The notes: generated by a model not told the origin, from the sequence alone. Shown: positions 1 to 7,583, numbered from the stretch's first letter. The stretch is 39,119 bases of DNA from Acidobacteriota bacterium (GCA_019242475.1 JAFAVK010000124.1:1-39119); one strand, 5' to 3'. Numbers and translations are program-made.

Positions 1-35
1 CCGAGAACGTTGTTGCGGCGGAGACGCCCAACACT

Positions 36-968
36 TTGACACAGACCGCATCCGAGAAGCTCGGCGAGGCTGCCGCGGAGGCCACCCTGCGTGCCCCGCG
101 CAAAGCGCCGCGCTTCGTACGGGAGCAGAACGAGCAGCCGGAGGTCAGGGCGTCGGAGGTCGAGTTCATCGCCAACGCCGTCAAGACTCCTCAGCGTTCG
201 CTCGCGGAACACGAAGAGACAGAGGAGCTAGAGATGACGAAGAAAGCAACCGCACACGTTCAGAAGGCGGAAGAGGAGCAGGACTTCATCACCGCCGAAG
301 AGTACGAGCAGCAGACGGCCGCCCCCGTGGTGCCGCTCTCTTTCGCGAAGACTTTGAGCACGCTCAAGCAGCCGGTCGAGCCGCGCCTCATCAAGACGCG
401 CGAGGGCTGGCGCGACCGCAACGGCAACCAGCACATGGTCGAGTACGTCGAGTGGCACACGGTCGCCGACATCCTCGACCGCGTCGCCCCGACCTGGTCG
501 CACGCCGTCCGCGGCATCGTCCAGATCGGCGAGATGGTCGCCGTCACCTGCGCCATCACCATCGACGGCGTCACGCGCGAGGGGGTCGGCACGGGGAACG
601 CCGACAACGAGACCGGCATCAAGAAGGCCGAGCACGACGCCCTGAAGCGCGCCGCCATCAAGTTCGGCATCGCGCGCGAGCTGTACCAGCGCGAGTCGGA
701 GGTCATCGAGCGCGAGGGCGCGGGGCCGCAGCCCGGCGACTTCCCGAAAGACCCCCTGGCGAAGTCGATGGCCGACCTCGTCACGCCGAAGCAGCTCGGC
801 ATGATCCGCGCGCTGGCGCGCGAGGCGGGCGTTGACCCCGACGAGGAGAGCCAGCAGGTGATGCGCGTCCGCACCGAGGAGCTTTCGAAGCGCGCCGCTT
901 CGAGCTTCATCGACCACCTCAAGGGCTTGCAGAACCAGCAGACCTTCGAAGTGCGCCGCGCAAGCTAA
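36..968 (+). CDS. Rad52/Rad22-family single-strand annealing protein (5' end uncertain)
   Basis: Probably anneals complementary single-stranded DNA during recombination or repair in the cytoplasm. The core (about residues 118-220 counted from position 36) has the Rad52-type layout: a W/Y-rich start around WHTVADILDRVAP, a GVGTGNADN turn, and the signature AEHDALKRAAIKFG followed by ARELYQ. The C-terminal part (TPKQLGMIRALAREAG, then a helix ending SFIDHLKGLQ) looks like the helical tail of phage-type recombination proteins. The start is unresolved. The frame is open to the window edge with coding-like codon use. TTG at 36 is one option. The best ribosome-binding site (AGAGGAG, 221-227) precedes ATG at 234, which would give a 244-residue protein. 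Family call fairly sure; boundaries not. A hairpin follows at 981-1012. Confidence 0.72.
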   Translation: MTQTASEKLGEAAAEATLRAPRKAPRFVREQNEQPEVRASEVEFIANAVKTPQRSLAEHEETEELEMTKKATAHVQKAEEEQDFITAEEYEQQTAAPVVPLSFAKTLSTLKQPVEPRLIKTREGWRDRNGNQHMVEYVEWHTVADILDRVAPTWSHAVRGIVQIGEMVAVTCAITIDGVTREGVGTGNADNETGIKKAEHDALKRAAIKFGIARELYQRESEVIEREGAGPQPGDFPKDPLAKSMADLVTPKQLGMIRALAREAGVDPDEESQQVMRVRTEELSKRAASSFIDHLKGLQNQQTFEVRRAS

Positions 969-980
969 GTGAGCAGTAGG

Positions 981-1012
981 CGGTGAGCGGTCGAGAAGCG
1001 AACCGCTCACCG
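981..1012. repeat. Palindromic element A (heptamer type), 11-bp stem
   Basis: CGGTGAGCGGT (981-991) pairs perfectly with ACCGCTCACCG (1002-1012) across a 10-nt loop. The left side reads as loose 7-mers (GAGCAGT, AGGCGGT, GAGCGGT from 971). It lies just after the Rad52-like stop codon. There is no T-run, so it is not a textbook terminator. It is grouped with the other period-7 palindromes of the window. Confidence 0.6.
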
Positions 1013-1058
1013 TCTCGAACATCTAAACAACTGCTCGTTAGCAAGGGGGTGTAAAACG

Positions 1059-1583
1059 ATGACGACCGAAGAGATTCTGGAAGAGATGAAGCCGCTCACG
1101 CTTGAGCTGGACTACGCCGACGAGGCGTTGGAACGCGAGCGCGTCGAGGCGGCGCAGGCTGAAGGTGTTGAGGTCGAGGCGGAGCAGCGGACGAAGAAGG
1201 AGCAGATCGTCTCGCTCTTCCAGTCCGGCACGAAGGACATCGCGGAGATCGTGCGCCGCGTGAAGGCGCGGCCTTCTTACGTCGCGCAGGTCTTGCAGCA
1301 GGCCGGACATTTGGACGGGTACTTCGACCTCTACACGACGACGGGGCGCGAGCAGAACGTCTACACGCGCTACTTCCGCAACGTGCTCCACTTCCGCAAC
1401 GTCGAGGCCGCGCGCGAGTCGGTGGCGCGCATCGACCGGCTCTACAACTACTTCGAGCGGCTCGGCGACCGCGCCGGCCAGCACCAGGCGATGATCCTGG
1501 CGCTCACGGGCAAGAACCGCGCCCGCTGGTCGGGCAAGCAGGAGGAGTCGCAACTCTTTAGCGACTGGCTCGCCGCGCACTAA
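1059..1583 (+). CDS. Hypothetical protein with HTH-like segment
   Basis: 174 residues, with a good ribosome-binding site (AAGGGGG, 1043-1049) ahead of ATG. I do not recognise the family. Visible parts are an acidic, charged N-terminus (residues 1-45), then a segment KKEQIVSLFQSG followed by KDIAEIVRRVKARPSYVAQVLQQAG, which reads like a helix-turn-helix of the kind in which an invariant repeat unit senses DNA. An aromatic, Arg-rich C-terminal half (YFDLYTTTGREQNVYTRYFRN...) follows. No signal peptide or membrane segment. It lies 90 nt downstream of the Rad52-like gene on the same strand and may be co-transcribed, separated by palindrome A. DNA binding is inference from the HTH-like pattern only. 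Confidence 0.7.
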   Translation: MTTEEILEEMKPLTLELDYADEALERERVEAAQAEGVEVEAEQRTKKEQIVSLFQSGTKDIAEIVRRVKARPSYVAQVLQQAGHLDGYFDLYTTTGREQNVYTRYFRNVLHFRNVEAARESVARIDRLYNYFERLGDRAGQHQAMILALTGKNRARWSGKQEESQLFSDWLAAH

Positions 1584-1706
1584 CGCGACGCGGCCCCGAC
1601 ACTTTTCAGTGAGTGGCCCGACGCTTTAAGGGCCGAGCAGCTTTAAGAAGGAACAGATTTTTCCCCTCGCAGTACTTTCTTTTCCGAACGAACAAGGGGT
1701 CAGGTT

Positions 1707-1744
1707 GAAAGGTGAGTTTTCAAATGTTTGAAGGCTCACCTTTC
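1707..1744. repeat. Hairpin next to a GGGGTCAGG motif (REP-like?)
   Basis: GAAAGGTGAG (1707-1716) and CTCACCTTTC (1735-1744) form a perfect 10-bp stem around an 18-nt AT-rich loop. The sequence just 5' (AAGGGGTCAGGTTGAAAGG, 1693-1711) resembles the GGGGTCAGG blocks often seen in REP-type extragenic elements. The rest of the 250-nt interval between the HTH-like gene and the first VOC gene shows no supported gene. Confidence 0.4.
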
Positions 1745-1830
1745 GTCCATTTGCGCCCGACAGTTCCGCGCCGCCGCTGAGGCGGTTCCAGTCACCGACG
1801 AAGTATCTAAAACAGGAAGGGGGTTCGGAC

Positions 1831-2304
1831 GTGCTCAGGGCAGTCTCGCTCGCACTCGTGTTCGCTTGCTTCGCGCTTGTCGTCACCGACCAGGAGCAGA
1901 GGAGGCCGCCCGCCAGGAAGCCCGCCGCCCCGCAGGAGACGAGCATGATTCAAGGACTGCGCACGGTCGTCTATCACGTGGACGACCTCGCGAAAGCCAG
2001 GCAGTGGTACGCGAAAGTCCTCGGCCAGGAGCCCTACTTCGACCAGCCCTTCTACGTGGGCTTCAATGTCGGCGGGTACGAGCTGGGGCTCAGCCCCGAC
2101 GCGACGGAGACGAAGGGCGGGAGCGCCTTCGCCTACTGGGGCGTCACCGACTGTCGGGCCGCTTACGGGCGTTTGCTCGACCTCGGCGCCGAAGCACACA
2201 CCCCGCCGGAGGAGGTCGGCGGCGACATCGTCGTCGCCACCGTCCAAGACCCCTGGGGCAACATCTTCGGCGTCATCGAGAACCCGCACTTCAAGTCAAA
2301 CTAA
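1831..2304 (+). CDS. VOC-family (glyoxalase/bleomycin resistance fold) protein, possibly exported
   Basis: A single vicinal-oxygen-chelate module (residues about 40-152) with the usual pattern LRTVVYHVDDLAKARQWYAKVLG at the start and VQDPWGNIFGVIENP at the end. This fold covers glyoxalases, dioxygenases and resistance proteins; the substrate cannot be told. The chosen start is GTG 1831, behind AGGAAGGGGG (1814-1823). It adds a 20-residue hydrophobic stretch (RAVSLALVFACFALVV) and a Pro/Ala/Arg linker that look like a signal or anchor. An ATG at 1945 with an upstream GGAGA would give a plain cytoplasmic VOC protein of 119 residues. The next VOC gene begins 27 nt later, so the two probably form an operon. 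Confidence 0.85.
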   Translation: MLRAVSLALVFACFALVVTDQEQRRPPARKPAAPQETSMIQGLRTVVYHVDDLAKARQWYAKVLGQEPYFDQPFYVGFNVGGYELGLSPDATETKGGSAFAYWGVTDCRAAYGRLLDLGAEAHTPPEEVGGDIVVATVQDPWGNIFGVIENPHFKSN

Positions 2305-2331
2305 ACCGAACGAACGGAGAGGAGACAAGAG

Positions 2332-2754
2332 ATGTCTGAACAGTCGATCCCCGCGAACGGGACTTTCTGCTGGAACGAGCTTTCGACCACCGACGACGAG
2401 GCCGCCATCAAGTTCTACACGGAGCTGCTCGGGTGGGAGATTAAGAGGTCTAACGCCCCCGCGGCCTGCGAAGGGTCGGACGCGCCGCCGATGGTCTACA
2501 ACGAGATCGTCGCGGACGGCCGCCATGTCGGCGGGATTTTGAAGATGGGGCCGGAGTTCGGCCAGATGCCTTCGCACTGGATGGCCTACGTCGCCGTGGA
2601 CGACGTGGACGCGAAGGCGCGGCAGGTCTGGGAGCTGGGCGGCAAAGTCCGCGTCCCGCCGACCGACATCCCCCACGTCGGCCGCTTCAGCGTCATCGAC
2701 GACCCGACCGGCGCCACCATCGCGCTCATCACGCTCAAGGGCGCGAAGTCCTGA
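2332..2754 (+). CDS. VOC-family protein
   Basis: 140 residues covering one complete VOC module. The N-terminal beta-alpha unit is GTFCWNELSTTDDEAAIKFY followed by TELLGWEI; the second unit includes HWMAYVAVDDVDAKARQVWELGGKV and ends in VIDDPTGATIALI. This resembles the antibiotic-resistance/CFP-32-like branch of the family, usually of unknown substrate. No signal peptide. ATG follows a good site (GGAGAGGAGAC, 2315-2325). It is adjacent to another VOC gene (27-nt gap) and 69 nt upstream of a DUF1761 membrane protein, suggesting a small transcription unit. The exact activity is unknown. Confidence 0.88.
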   Translation: MSEQSIPANGTFCWNELSTTDDEAAIKFYTELLGWEIKRSNAPAACEGSDAPPMVYNEIVADGRHVGGILKMGPEFGQMPSHWMAYVAVDDVDAKARQVWELGGKVRVPPTDIPHVGRFSVIDDPTGATIALITLKGAKS

Positions 2755-2823
2755 GCGGGGCCGCCGCCGTTAACCCCCTTACCCGATAACTGCTTCCCCT
2801 GACGGAAAGGAGAAGGGTCGAGA

Positions 2824-3267
2824 ATGAGAATCAACTACCCGGCCGTCGTCGCCTCGGCCGCCGCCTACTGGGTGCTCGGCGCCCTGTGGTACTCGCCGCT
2901 GCTCTTCGCGCGGCCGTTCATCGCGCTCAAGGGCTACACGCCGGAGCAGCTCGCGGCGATCCAGGCGCAGAGCCACGCCGGCGAGATCGGCCTCGCCTTC
3001 CTCACGTCGCTCGTGACGGCCTACGTGCTCGCGCACTTCGTCAAGTTCACCGGCGCCGAGACCGCCGCGTCGGGCGCGCACACCGGCTTCTGGCTCTGGC
3101 TCGGCTTCGTCTTGACGACGAACCTCTCGACGGTGCTCTTCGAGGCGCGCCCGCTCGGGCTCTACCTCATCAACAACGGCTACCACCTCGTCGCGATGCT
3201 CGGCATGGGCGCCCTCCTCGCCGTCTGGCGCCGCGAGCGCACGCGCGTCCCCGCGTACCAGAGTTGA
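2824..3267 (+). CDS. DUF1761-family membrane protein
   Basis: 147 residues with about four membrane segments: 6-26 (VVASAAAYWVLGALWYSPLLF), 56-75, 86-105, and 118-135. The opening (NYPAVVASAAAYWVLGALWYSPLLF) and the HTGFWLWLGFVLTTNLSTVLFEARPLG-type centre are characteristic of DUF1761. The family has no established biochemical function. A clear ribosome-binding site (AAAGGAGAAGGG) precedes the ATG. It follows the two VOC genes and is followed by palindrome B, which probably marks the end of this unit. Confidence 0.85.
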   Translation: MRINYPAVVASAAAYWVLGALWYSPLLFARPFIALKGYTPEQLAAIQAQSHAGEIGLAFLTSLVTAYVLAHFVKFTGAETAASGAHTGFWLWLGFVLTTNLSTVLFEARPLGLYLINNGYHLVAMLGMGALLAVWRRERTRVPAYQS

Positions 3268-3290
3268 CCGAGGCCGAGATAAGAGTTCAC

Positions 3291-3346
3291 CACAGAGACA
3301 CAGAGACACCGCTAAATGCTTCAAGCCGTGTCTCTGTGTCTCTGTG
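3291..3346. repeat. Palindromic element B (octamer type CACAGAGA), 19-bp stem
   Basis: Left arm 3291-3309 consists of CACAGAGA units of period 8. The right arm 3328-3346 is its perfect reverse complement (19 bp), with an 18-nt spacer; pairing resumes outside after one mismatch (3286-3289 with 3348-3351). Located between the DUF1761 and isochorismatase-fold genes. Confidence 0.9.
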
Positions 3347-3381
3347 ATGAAATAGTCACTCGCCATTCGCCTCCCCCGAAC

Positions 3382-3411
3382 TTGCCCGGCCCGCGCCGCG
3401 CCCTGCATAAT
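3382..3411 (+). promoter_or_regulatory. Candidate sigma-70 promoter
   Basis: TTGCCC (3382-3387), an 18-nt spacer and CATAAT (3406-3411), about 57 nt before the isochorismatase-fold gene. Moderate match only. Confidence 0.4.
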
Positions 3412-3467
3412 CGACGGCGACAATCCCCCTTTAAAAATTCACGAAGGTAGAAGAACAAGGACGGGGT

Positions 3468-4124
3468 ATGCCTGCGAAGAACGAAGACCTGCACGGGAAC
3501 GTGCCGGACAAGTCGAACGTGGCGCTGCTGCTCATCGACGTGATTAACGACCTGGAGTTCGAGAGCGGCGGCGAGCTGCTCAAACACGCGCTGCCGATGG
3601 CCGAGCGCCTGGCCGCGCTCAAGCGGCGCGCGAAGGAGGCGGGCGTCCCCGTCGTCTACGTCAACGACAACTTCGGCAAGTGGCAGTCGGACTTTAAAAA
3701 GATTCTGGAACACGTCATGAAGGAGGACGTGCGCGGCCGCCCCCTGGCCGAGAAGCTGCGACCCGAGGAGGACGACTACTTCGTCCTCAAGCCGAAGCAC
3801 TCCGGCTTCTTCTCGACCACGCTCGACATCCTGCTCGACTACCTCCAGGCCAGGACGCTCGTCCTGACGGGGCTCACCGGGGACATCTGCGTCCTCTTCA
3901 CCGCGCACGACGCCTACATGCGCGACTTCAACCTCGTCATCCCCGCCGACTGCGTCGCCTCGAGCGACCCCCGCGAGAACGAGTACGCGCTGAAGAAGAT
4001 GCAGAGCCTGATGGACGCCGACATCGGCCCCTCGGCCGAGCTGGACTTCGAGCGGCTCAAGGACGCCGCGCGCCGCGAGCCCGAGCCCAACCCGGAGCCC
4101 GAGCCCAAGCAGACGGCGCGCTGA
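3468..4124 (+). CDS. Isochorismatase-family cysteine hydrolase
   Basis: 218 residues with the alpha/beta isochorismatase/nicotinamidase fold. The three expected catalytic residues are visible: Asp24 in ALLLIDVIND, Lys108 in VLKPKHSGF, and Cys141 in LTGLTGDICVLFTA. Such enzymes cleave amides, ureas or vinyl ethers through a cysteine thioester. The specific substrate cannot be read from this sequence, and no nicotinamidase metal-site signature is clear. Cytoplasmic, with no signal peptide. The last 25 residues form an unusual Pro/Glu-rich tail (PEPNPEPEPK) beyond the domain. ATG is preceded by AAGGACGGGG. It appears to have its own promoter at 3382-3411. Confidence 0.9.
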   Translation: MPAKNEDLHGNVPDKSNVALLLIDVINDLEFESGGELLKHALPMAERLAALKRRAKEAGVPVVYVNDNFGKWQSDFKKILEHVMKEDVRGRPLAEKLRPEEDDYFVLKPKHSGFFSTTLDILLDYLQARTLVLTGLTGDICVLFTAHDAYMRDFNLVIPADCVASSDPRENEYALKKMQSLMDADIGPSAELDFERLKDAARREPEPNPEPEPKQTAR

Positions 4125-4168
4125 AGACCCGGCGGCCCTCTTCCGTCCACTTACGCACACACTTTCGC

Positions 4169-4198
4169 TTGACGCGGAGGCGCGCGCGGCATTAGCTT
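4169..4198 (+). promoter_or_regulatory. Candidate sigma-70 promoter for the small lipoprotein gene
   Basis: TTGACG (4169-4174), an 18-nt spacer and TAGCTT (4193-4198) in the 245-nt interval before the lipoprotein gene. The -10 is weak. Nothing else is seen in this interval. Confidence 0.35.
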
Positions 4199-4369
4199 TA
4201 CACGCCGCCCGCAAGGGCTGCTCCCGTACAAAGGGCCGGAGGCGGCGCGCAGGGCTGCCGGAAGCCCCGGCCCGCAAGAACGGCTTTTAAACAAACGCCT
4301 CGCGGCAGTTGTCTCTCGACGGGCCGAAGGTTGGGGCCCGCGATTTCCCCAAGGAGAATAACTCTACCG

Positions 4370-4792
4370 ATGACGACCAAACTGATCTCCCTCTTCGCTC
4401 TCTGCGTCCTGCTCGGCGCCGTCATGCTCGCCTGCGGCGGCGCGGCCGACAACACGAACACCGCCGCCAACACCAACACCGCCACCACCAACGCGAACAC
4501 GAAGGCGGCCGCCACGCCCGCCGCCAACACCTCGACGAACACCACCGCCTCGACCGGCGAGAAGATCGGCGTGGCCGAATGCGACGAGTTCCTTACGAAG
4601 TACGAGGCGTGCGTGAGCGGCAAGGTGCCGGCGAACATGCAGGCGACCTTCAAGACCTCCATCGAGCAGTGGCGCAGCTCCTGGAAGAAGCTGGCCGACA
4701 ACCCGACGACCAAGGGCACGCTGGCGTCGGTCTGCAAGACGCAGCTCGAAAGCTCCAAGACCGCGCTCAGCAGCTACGGGTGCAGTTGGTAA
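4370..4792 (+). CDS. Small putative lipoprotein with Asn/Thr/Ala-rich linker
   Basis: 140 residues. A hydrophobic signal (residues 4-20) ends in the lipobox-like VMLAC, with Cys22 as the lipidation site. Residues 26-62 are low-complexity repeats of N, T and A (NTNTAANTNT-like), a flexible spacer. The C-terminal domain (about 63-140) has four Cys in two well-spaced pairs (AECDEF, YEACVS, SVCKT, YGCSW) and is mostly helical, so disulfides in the periplasm are likely. No known family is recognised. ATG at 4370 is preferred because AAGGAG (4351-4356) lies upstream, though spacing is long (13 nt). The gene ends just before a strong bidirectional terminator. Confidence 0.8.
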   Translation: MTTKLISLFALCVLLGAVMLACGGAADNTNTAANTNTATTNANTKAAATPAANTSTNTTASTGEKIGVAECDEFLTKYEACVSGKVPANMQATFKTSIEQWRSSWKKLADNPTTKGTLASVCKTQLESSKTALSSYGCSW

Positions 4793-4816
4793 GATTCGCG
4801 CCGTTCGCGCAAGACA

Positions 4817-4854
4817 AAAAGGCCCGGCGAGTGTCAAGACTCGCCGGGCCTTTT
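4817..4854. terminator. Bidirectional rho-independent terminator
   Basis: A perfect 16-bp stem runs from AAAAGGCCCGGCGAGT (4817-4832) to ACTCGCCGGGCCTTTT (4839-4854), with a 6-nt loop. It carries A-runs and T-runs on both sides and lies between the convergent lipoprotein and S41 protease genes. Confidence 0.95.
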
Positions 4855-4879
4855 AGTTCGGACGCGTCCGGGCCGACTA

Positions 4880-6643
4880 CTACTCGAACGTCTTCGTCTG
4901 CGGGTTGCGGCCGCGCATGGCGGCGGTCGCGAGGTCGCGGGCGCGCGGCAGCGATTCGATGGCCCTCGCCACCTGCGGGTCGTCGAGCATGAGCACCTGC
5001 GTCGCCTTGACCGAGCCGTAGGCGGCGGTCGTCAGGTCGTAGCGGAGCTGGCGCGCGATGAACTCGCGCCCCTTGTCGAGCTGCGCCTCGGTCAGCTTCA
5101 GCTCCTCGCCGTAGTTGGCGAGGGCGAACTCCTTGAACGCCTTGAAGACCTTGTCGTCCACCTCGAAGGCGCCGGCCTCGACGTTCTGCTCGAAGTCGGG
5201 CATGCCGCCGACCTTGAAGCTCTGCGGGACGCCCGGGATGCGGCCGTTCACGGCCTCGCGGGCGAAGGCGAAGATCGGGTCGATGAGCCGCACCTGCGGC
5301 GCCGTGAGCGCGCGCGCCTTGATGGCCTCGTCGGGCGCGATGCCGCCGCCGCCGTAGAGCGGGCGGCCCGTGTCGGTGTGCGTCTCGGCGCCCTTCGGCT
5401 TCTCGACCTGCTCCTCGGTCTGCGTGCCGTTGACGCGGCCGTAGATGTAGTCGTAGTAGCTCTGGTTCGAGTAGTCGCGCTGGATGAGCCGGCCCGAGGG
5501 CGTGTAGTACTTCGAGGTCGTCAGCGTGAGCGCCGTGCCGTACTCCAAAGGCATGATCGACTGGACGAGCCCCTTGCCGAAACTCGTCTCGCCGACGATG
5601 AGCGCGCGGTCGTGATCCTGCCACGCGCCGGCGACGATCTCGGAGGCCGAGGCCGTGCCGCGGTTGACGAGGACGACGAGCGGCGTCGGGTCGGGCTGGC
5701 GGTTGTCGGAGACCAGCTCGCGCTGCATGCCGCGCGTGCCGCGCCCCTTCTGCGTCAGGATGACCTGGTCTTTGGCGAGGAACTGCTCGGCCACGATCTT
5801 CGCCTGGTCGAGGATGCCGCCGCCGTTGCCCCGCAGGTCAACGACGAGCCCCTGCATGCCGTGCGTGCGGAGGTACTTCAAGGCCGCGACGAACTCCTCG
5901 GCCGTCGTGTAGTTGAAGCCGCGCGTCATGTCGATGTAGCCGACGCCGGGCTTGATGAAGTAGGCGTCCGGCACGGTCGGCTGCGGGACGGCGTCGCGCG
6001 TGATCTCGACCGTCTCCTTCTGGCCGTTCGAGGCGCGCTCGACCGTCACGCGGACGGTGGTGCCGCGCGGGCCGCGGAGCATGTCGCGCACTTCGCCCGA
6101 CGCCTTGCCCTTGACGGGGTTGCCGTCGATCTCCGTGATCTTGTCGCCGAAGCGCAGGCCCGCGCGGTAGGCCGGCGTCTCTTCGAAGGTGGCGAGGATA
6201 TAGGTGTCGGTGTTGCCGCCGAGCTTGCGGTCACCGATGGTGGCGCCGATGCCGTAGTACTCCGAGCGCCAGTCGGCGCGCTGCTCCTCGAACTCCTTCG
6301 CGTCGTAGAAGTTCGAGTGCGGGTCGAGCGTGCGCAGCATCCCGATGATCGAGGACTTGAAGACCTCGTCGTACTTCACCTTGTTGCCGTCAACGTAGTT
6401 GTCCTGGATGACGGTCAGCGCCTCGGCCACGTCCTGCTCAAGGCCCTCGGTGGCGTCGGCGGGGCGCGGGCGGCGCGGGCGCGTGTTGGGCGCCGAGGTG
6501 GCGCCGCCGTCGGCGGCGGCGGGCGGCGCGGGCCGGCGCCCGGCGGGCGGCTGCGCGCCGCTCTGCTGTGCGATGACGAAGGCCGGGAGCGAGACGGCAA
6601 GCAGGAGTAGCGTCGCGAGCGCGGTGGAGATTCTCTTTTTCAC
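4880..6643 (-). CDS. S41-family C-terminal processing peptidase (CtpA/Prc type), exported
   Basis: A periplasmic serine protease of 587 residues that would trim or degrade envelope proteins. The signal peptide (1-25) is followed by a Pro/Ala/Arg-rich linker (26-62), a helical N-terminal region with the typical LDPHSNFYD motif (106-114), a PDZ domain (about 133-218), and the S41 catalytic core. The Ser/Lys dyad is recognisable: Ser332 in GTASASEI and Lys357 in GETSFGKGLVQ, 25 residues apart as in Prc. DLRGNGGG (269-276) is the conserved core strand. A C-terminal region of about 170 residues follows. ATG start with AAAAAG after it and a candidate promoter at 6755-6783. It is transcribed convergently with the lipoprotein gene. 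No defects seen. Confidence 0.95.
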   Translation of the reverse strand: MKKRISTALATLLLLAVSLPAFVIAQQSGAQPPAGRRPAPPAAADGGATSAPNTRPRRPRPADATEGLEQDVAEALTVIQDNYVDGNKVKYDEVFKSSIIGMLRTLDPHSNFYDAKEFEEQRADWRSEYYGIGATIGDRKLGGNTDTYILATFEETPAYRAGLRFGDKITEIDGNPVKGKASGEVRDMLRGPRGTTVRVTVERASNGQKETVEITRDAVPQPTVPDAYFIKPGVGYIDMTRGFNYTTAEEFVAALKYLRTHGMQGLVVDLRGNGGGILDQAKIVAEQFLAKDQVILTQKGRGTRGMQRELVSDNRQPDPTPLVVLVNRGTASASEIVAGAWQDHDRALIVGETSFGKGLVQSIMPLEYGTALTLTTSKYYTPSGRLIQRDYSNQSYYDYIYGRVNGTQTEEQVEKPKGAETHTDTGRPLYGGGGIAPDEAIKARALTAPQVRLIDPIFAFAREAVNGRIPGVPQSFKVGGMPDFEQNVEAGAFEVDDKVFKAFKEFALANYGEELKLTEAQLDKGREFIARQLRYDLTTAAYGSVKATQVLMLDDPQVARAIESLPRARDLATAAMRGRNPQTKTFE

Positions 6644-6754
6644 GGAGACAGACCCTCAGTTAAAACCCAAGATTCGAAGGGGCGCCGGGCGGCCAGTAGC
6701 GCGGCGCGTAAATTCAAGCCGTGACTGCTGCCCGTTCCGAAGGCAGGTCGGTGT

Positions 6755-6783
6755 AGTGTAATTGATGAGCGCACCCGCGGCAA
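6755..6783 (-). promoter_or_regulatory. Candidate sigma-70 promoter for the S41 protease gene
   Basis: Read on the minus strand: TTGCCG (6783-6778), 17-nt spacer, TACACT (6760-6755). It lies about 112 nt upstream of the S41 start codon. Confidence 0.45.
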
Positions 6784-6800
6784 GGTTGCAACCCTTTGCT

Positions 6801-6898
6801 GAGACAGGGAGAAAGGGGGACGGGGAGACGGGGGGATATAAAGAAGACGCCCCGCGCGAACTCTCCCTGTCTCCCCTTCTCCCGGTCTCCCCGTCCGC
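6801..6898. repeat. Palindromic element C (octamer type, G-rich/C-rich arms)
   Basis: The left arm (6801-6836) is made of degenerate 8-mers (GAGACAGG, GAGAAAGG, GGGACGGG, GAGACGGG). The right arm (6861-6898) is the inverted C-rich version (CTCCCTGT, CTCCCCTT, CTCCCGGT, CTCCCCGT). Pairing is imperfect. The plus strand carries four close G-runs (6807-6835), so a G-quadruplex is possible. It sits in the 416-nt gap between the divergent S41 and RHH-like genes; the rest of that gap shows only the minus-strand promoter. Confidence 0.8.
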
Positions 6899-7059
6899 CG
6901 CCGCACCGCCTTGCGCCGTCTCGGGCGCGCCCTTAGAATGCTCGACAAGCAGTCTGCCGCCGACAGTGAGGAGTGTGTGAGGCCGCCCGCCGGGCGTTTG
7001 GCGCCCCCGCGCGGGCCTCGGCCCCGGCGGCCGAGTCGGAGGAGGAGGTTCGAAAGTAG

Positions 7060-7488
7060 ATGAGTAACCCGAACGACCCGTTAGAACCCGAAATCCTAGA
7101 CCCCATCGACGACTTGATGCTCCCCGAGCACGGCGAGGATGAGCCGCACGGCGAGCGCGCCAACGTCTCCTCGTCGGTGCGCGACATCGCCTCGCGCATC
7201 CCCGAGTCTCTGGCCTCCATCGGCCGCGACATCAGCCGCACGGTCGAGCGCGCGCTCTCGGCCAAGGACGACTACGTCGTCGCCGTCAAGGTCTCGCACG
7301 AGGCGCAGGAGCGGCTCGAACAGCTCGTGCAGGCGGGCGTCTTCCGCAGCCGCGCCGACGCCGCCGCCTTCCTCATCGACGAGGGCATCAAGGCGCAGGC
7401 CCCGCTCTTCGAACGCGTCTCGGCCAAGCTCTCCGAGATCGAGCGCCTCCGCGCCGAACTGCGCGGGATGATTACAAAGACGGAGTGA
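7060..7488 (+). CDS. Putative ribbon-helix-helix-type protein, no partner
   Basis: 142 residues. The first 45 are acidic and disordered-looking. A middle stretch is helical (VRDIASRIPESLASIGRDIS). The C-terminal 60 residues (VKVSHEAQERLEQLV, then GVFRSRADAAAFLIDEGIKAQ) have the strand-helix-helix pattern of CopG/RHH DNA-binding domains, followed by a coiled helix. The DNA-binding role is inference. A strong ribosome-binding site (GGAGGAGGAGG, 7038-7048) precedes ATG. The stop codon falls inside the left arm of palindrome D. No toxin gene is adjacent, so an antitoxin role is not supported. Confidence 0.78.
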   Translation: MSNPNDPLEPEILDPIDDLMLPEHGEDEPHGERANVSSSVRDIASRIPESLASIGRDISRTVERALSAKDDYVVAVKVSHEAQERLEQLVQAGVFRSRADAAAFLIDEGIKAQAPLFERVSAKLSEIERLRAELRGMITKTE

Positions 7489-7563
7489 TGAGTGATGAAC
7501 GATGAATGATGAATGAAAGGCCCGCTGCTTCTCATTCATCATTCCTCACTCATCATTCATCAC
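7485..7563. repeat. Palindromic element D (heptamer GATGAAT/GATGAGT)
   Basis: Left arm 7485-7516 and right arm 7532-7563 are built of period-7 units. The inner 13 bp pair perfectly and the outer part has a few mismatches. The left arm begins within the TGA stop of the RHH-like gene. The right arm ends 20 nt before the TTG start of the first M16 gene. Confidence 0.9.
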
Positions 7564-7583
7564 TTTCTTAGGGGGTTTTTCTT

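Noticed and set aside
5378..6610. Long open frame on the plus strand opposite the S41 protease gene
   Set aside because: It mirrors the true gene: high-GC third positions leave the opposite strand open. Composition is Arg/Val/Asp/Leu-rich low complexity with no domain. The same holds for 9123-10307 (-), 24940-26331 (+) and 37146-38807 (-).
7060..7488. Antitoxin role for the RHH-like protein
   Set aside because: No adjacent toxin-sized gene; the next gene is an M16 peptidase beyond palindrome D.
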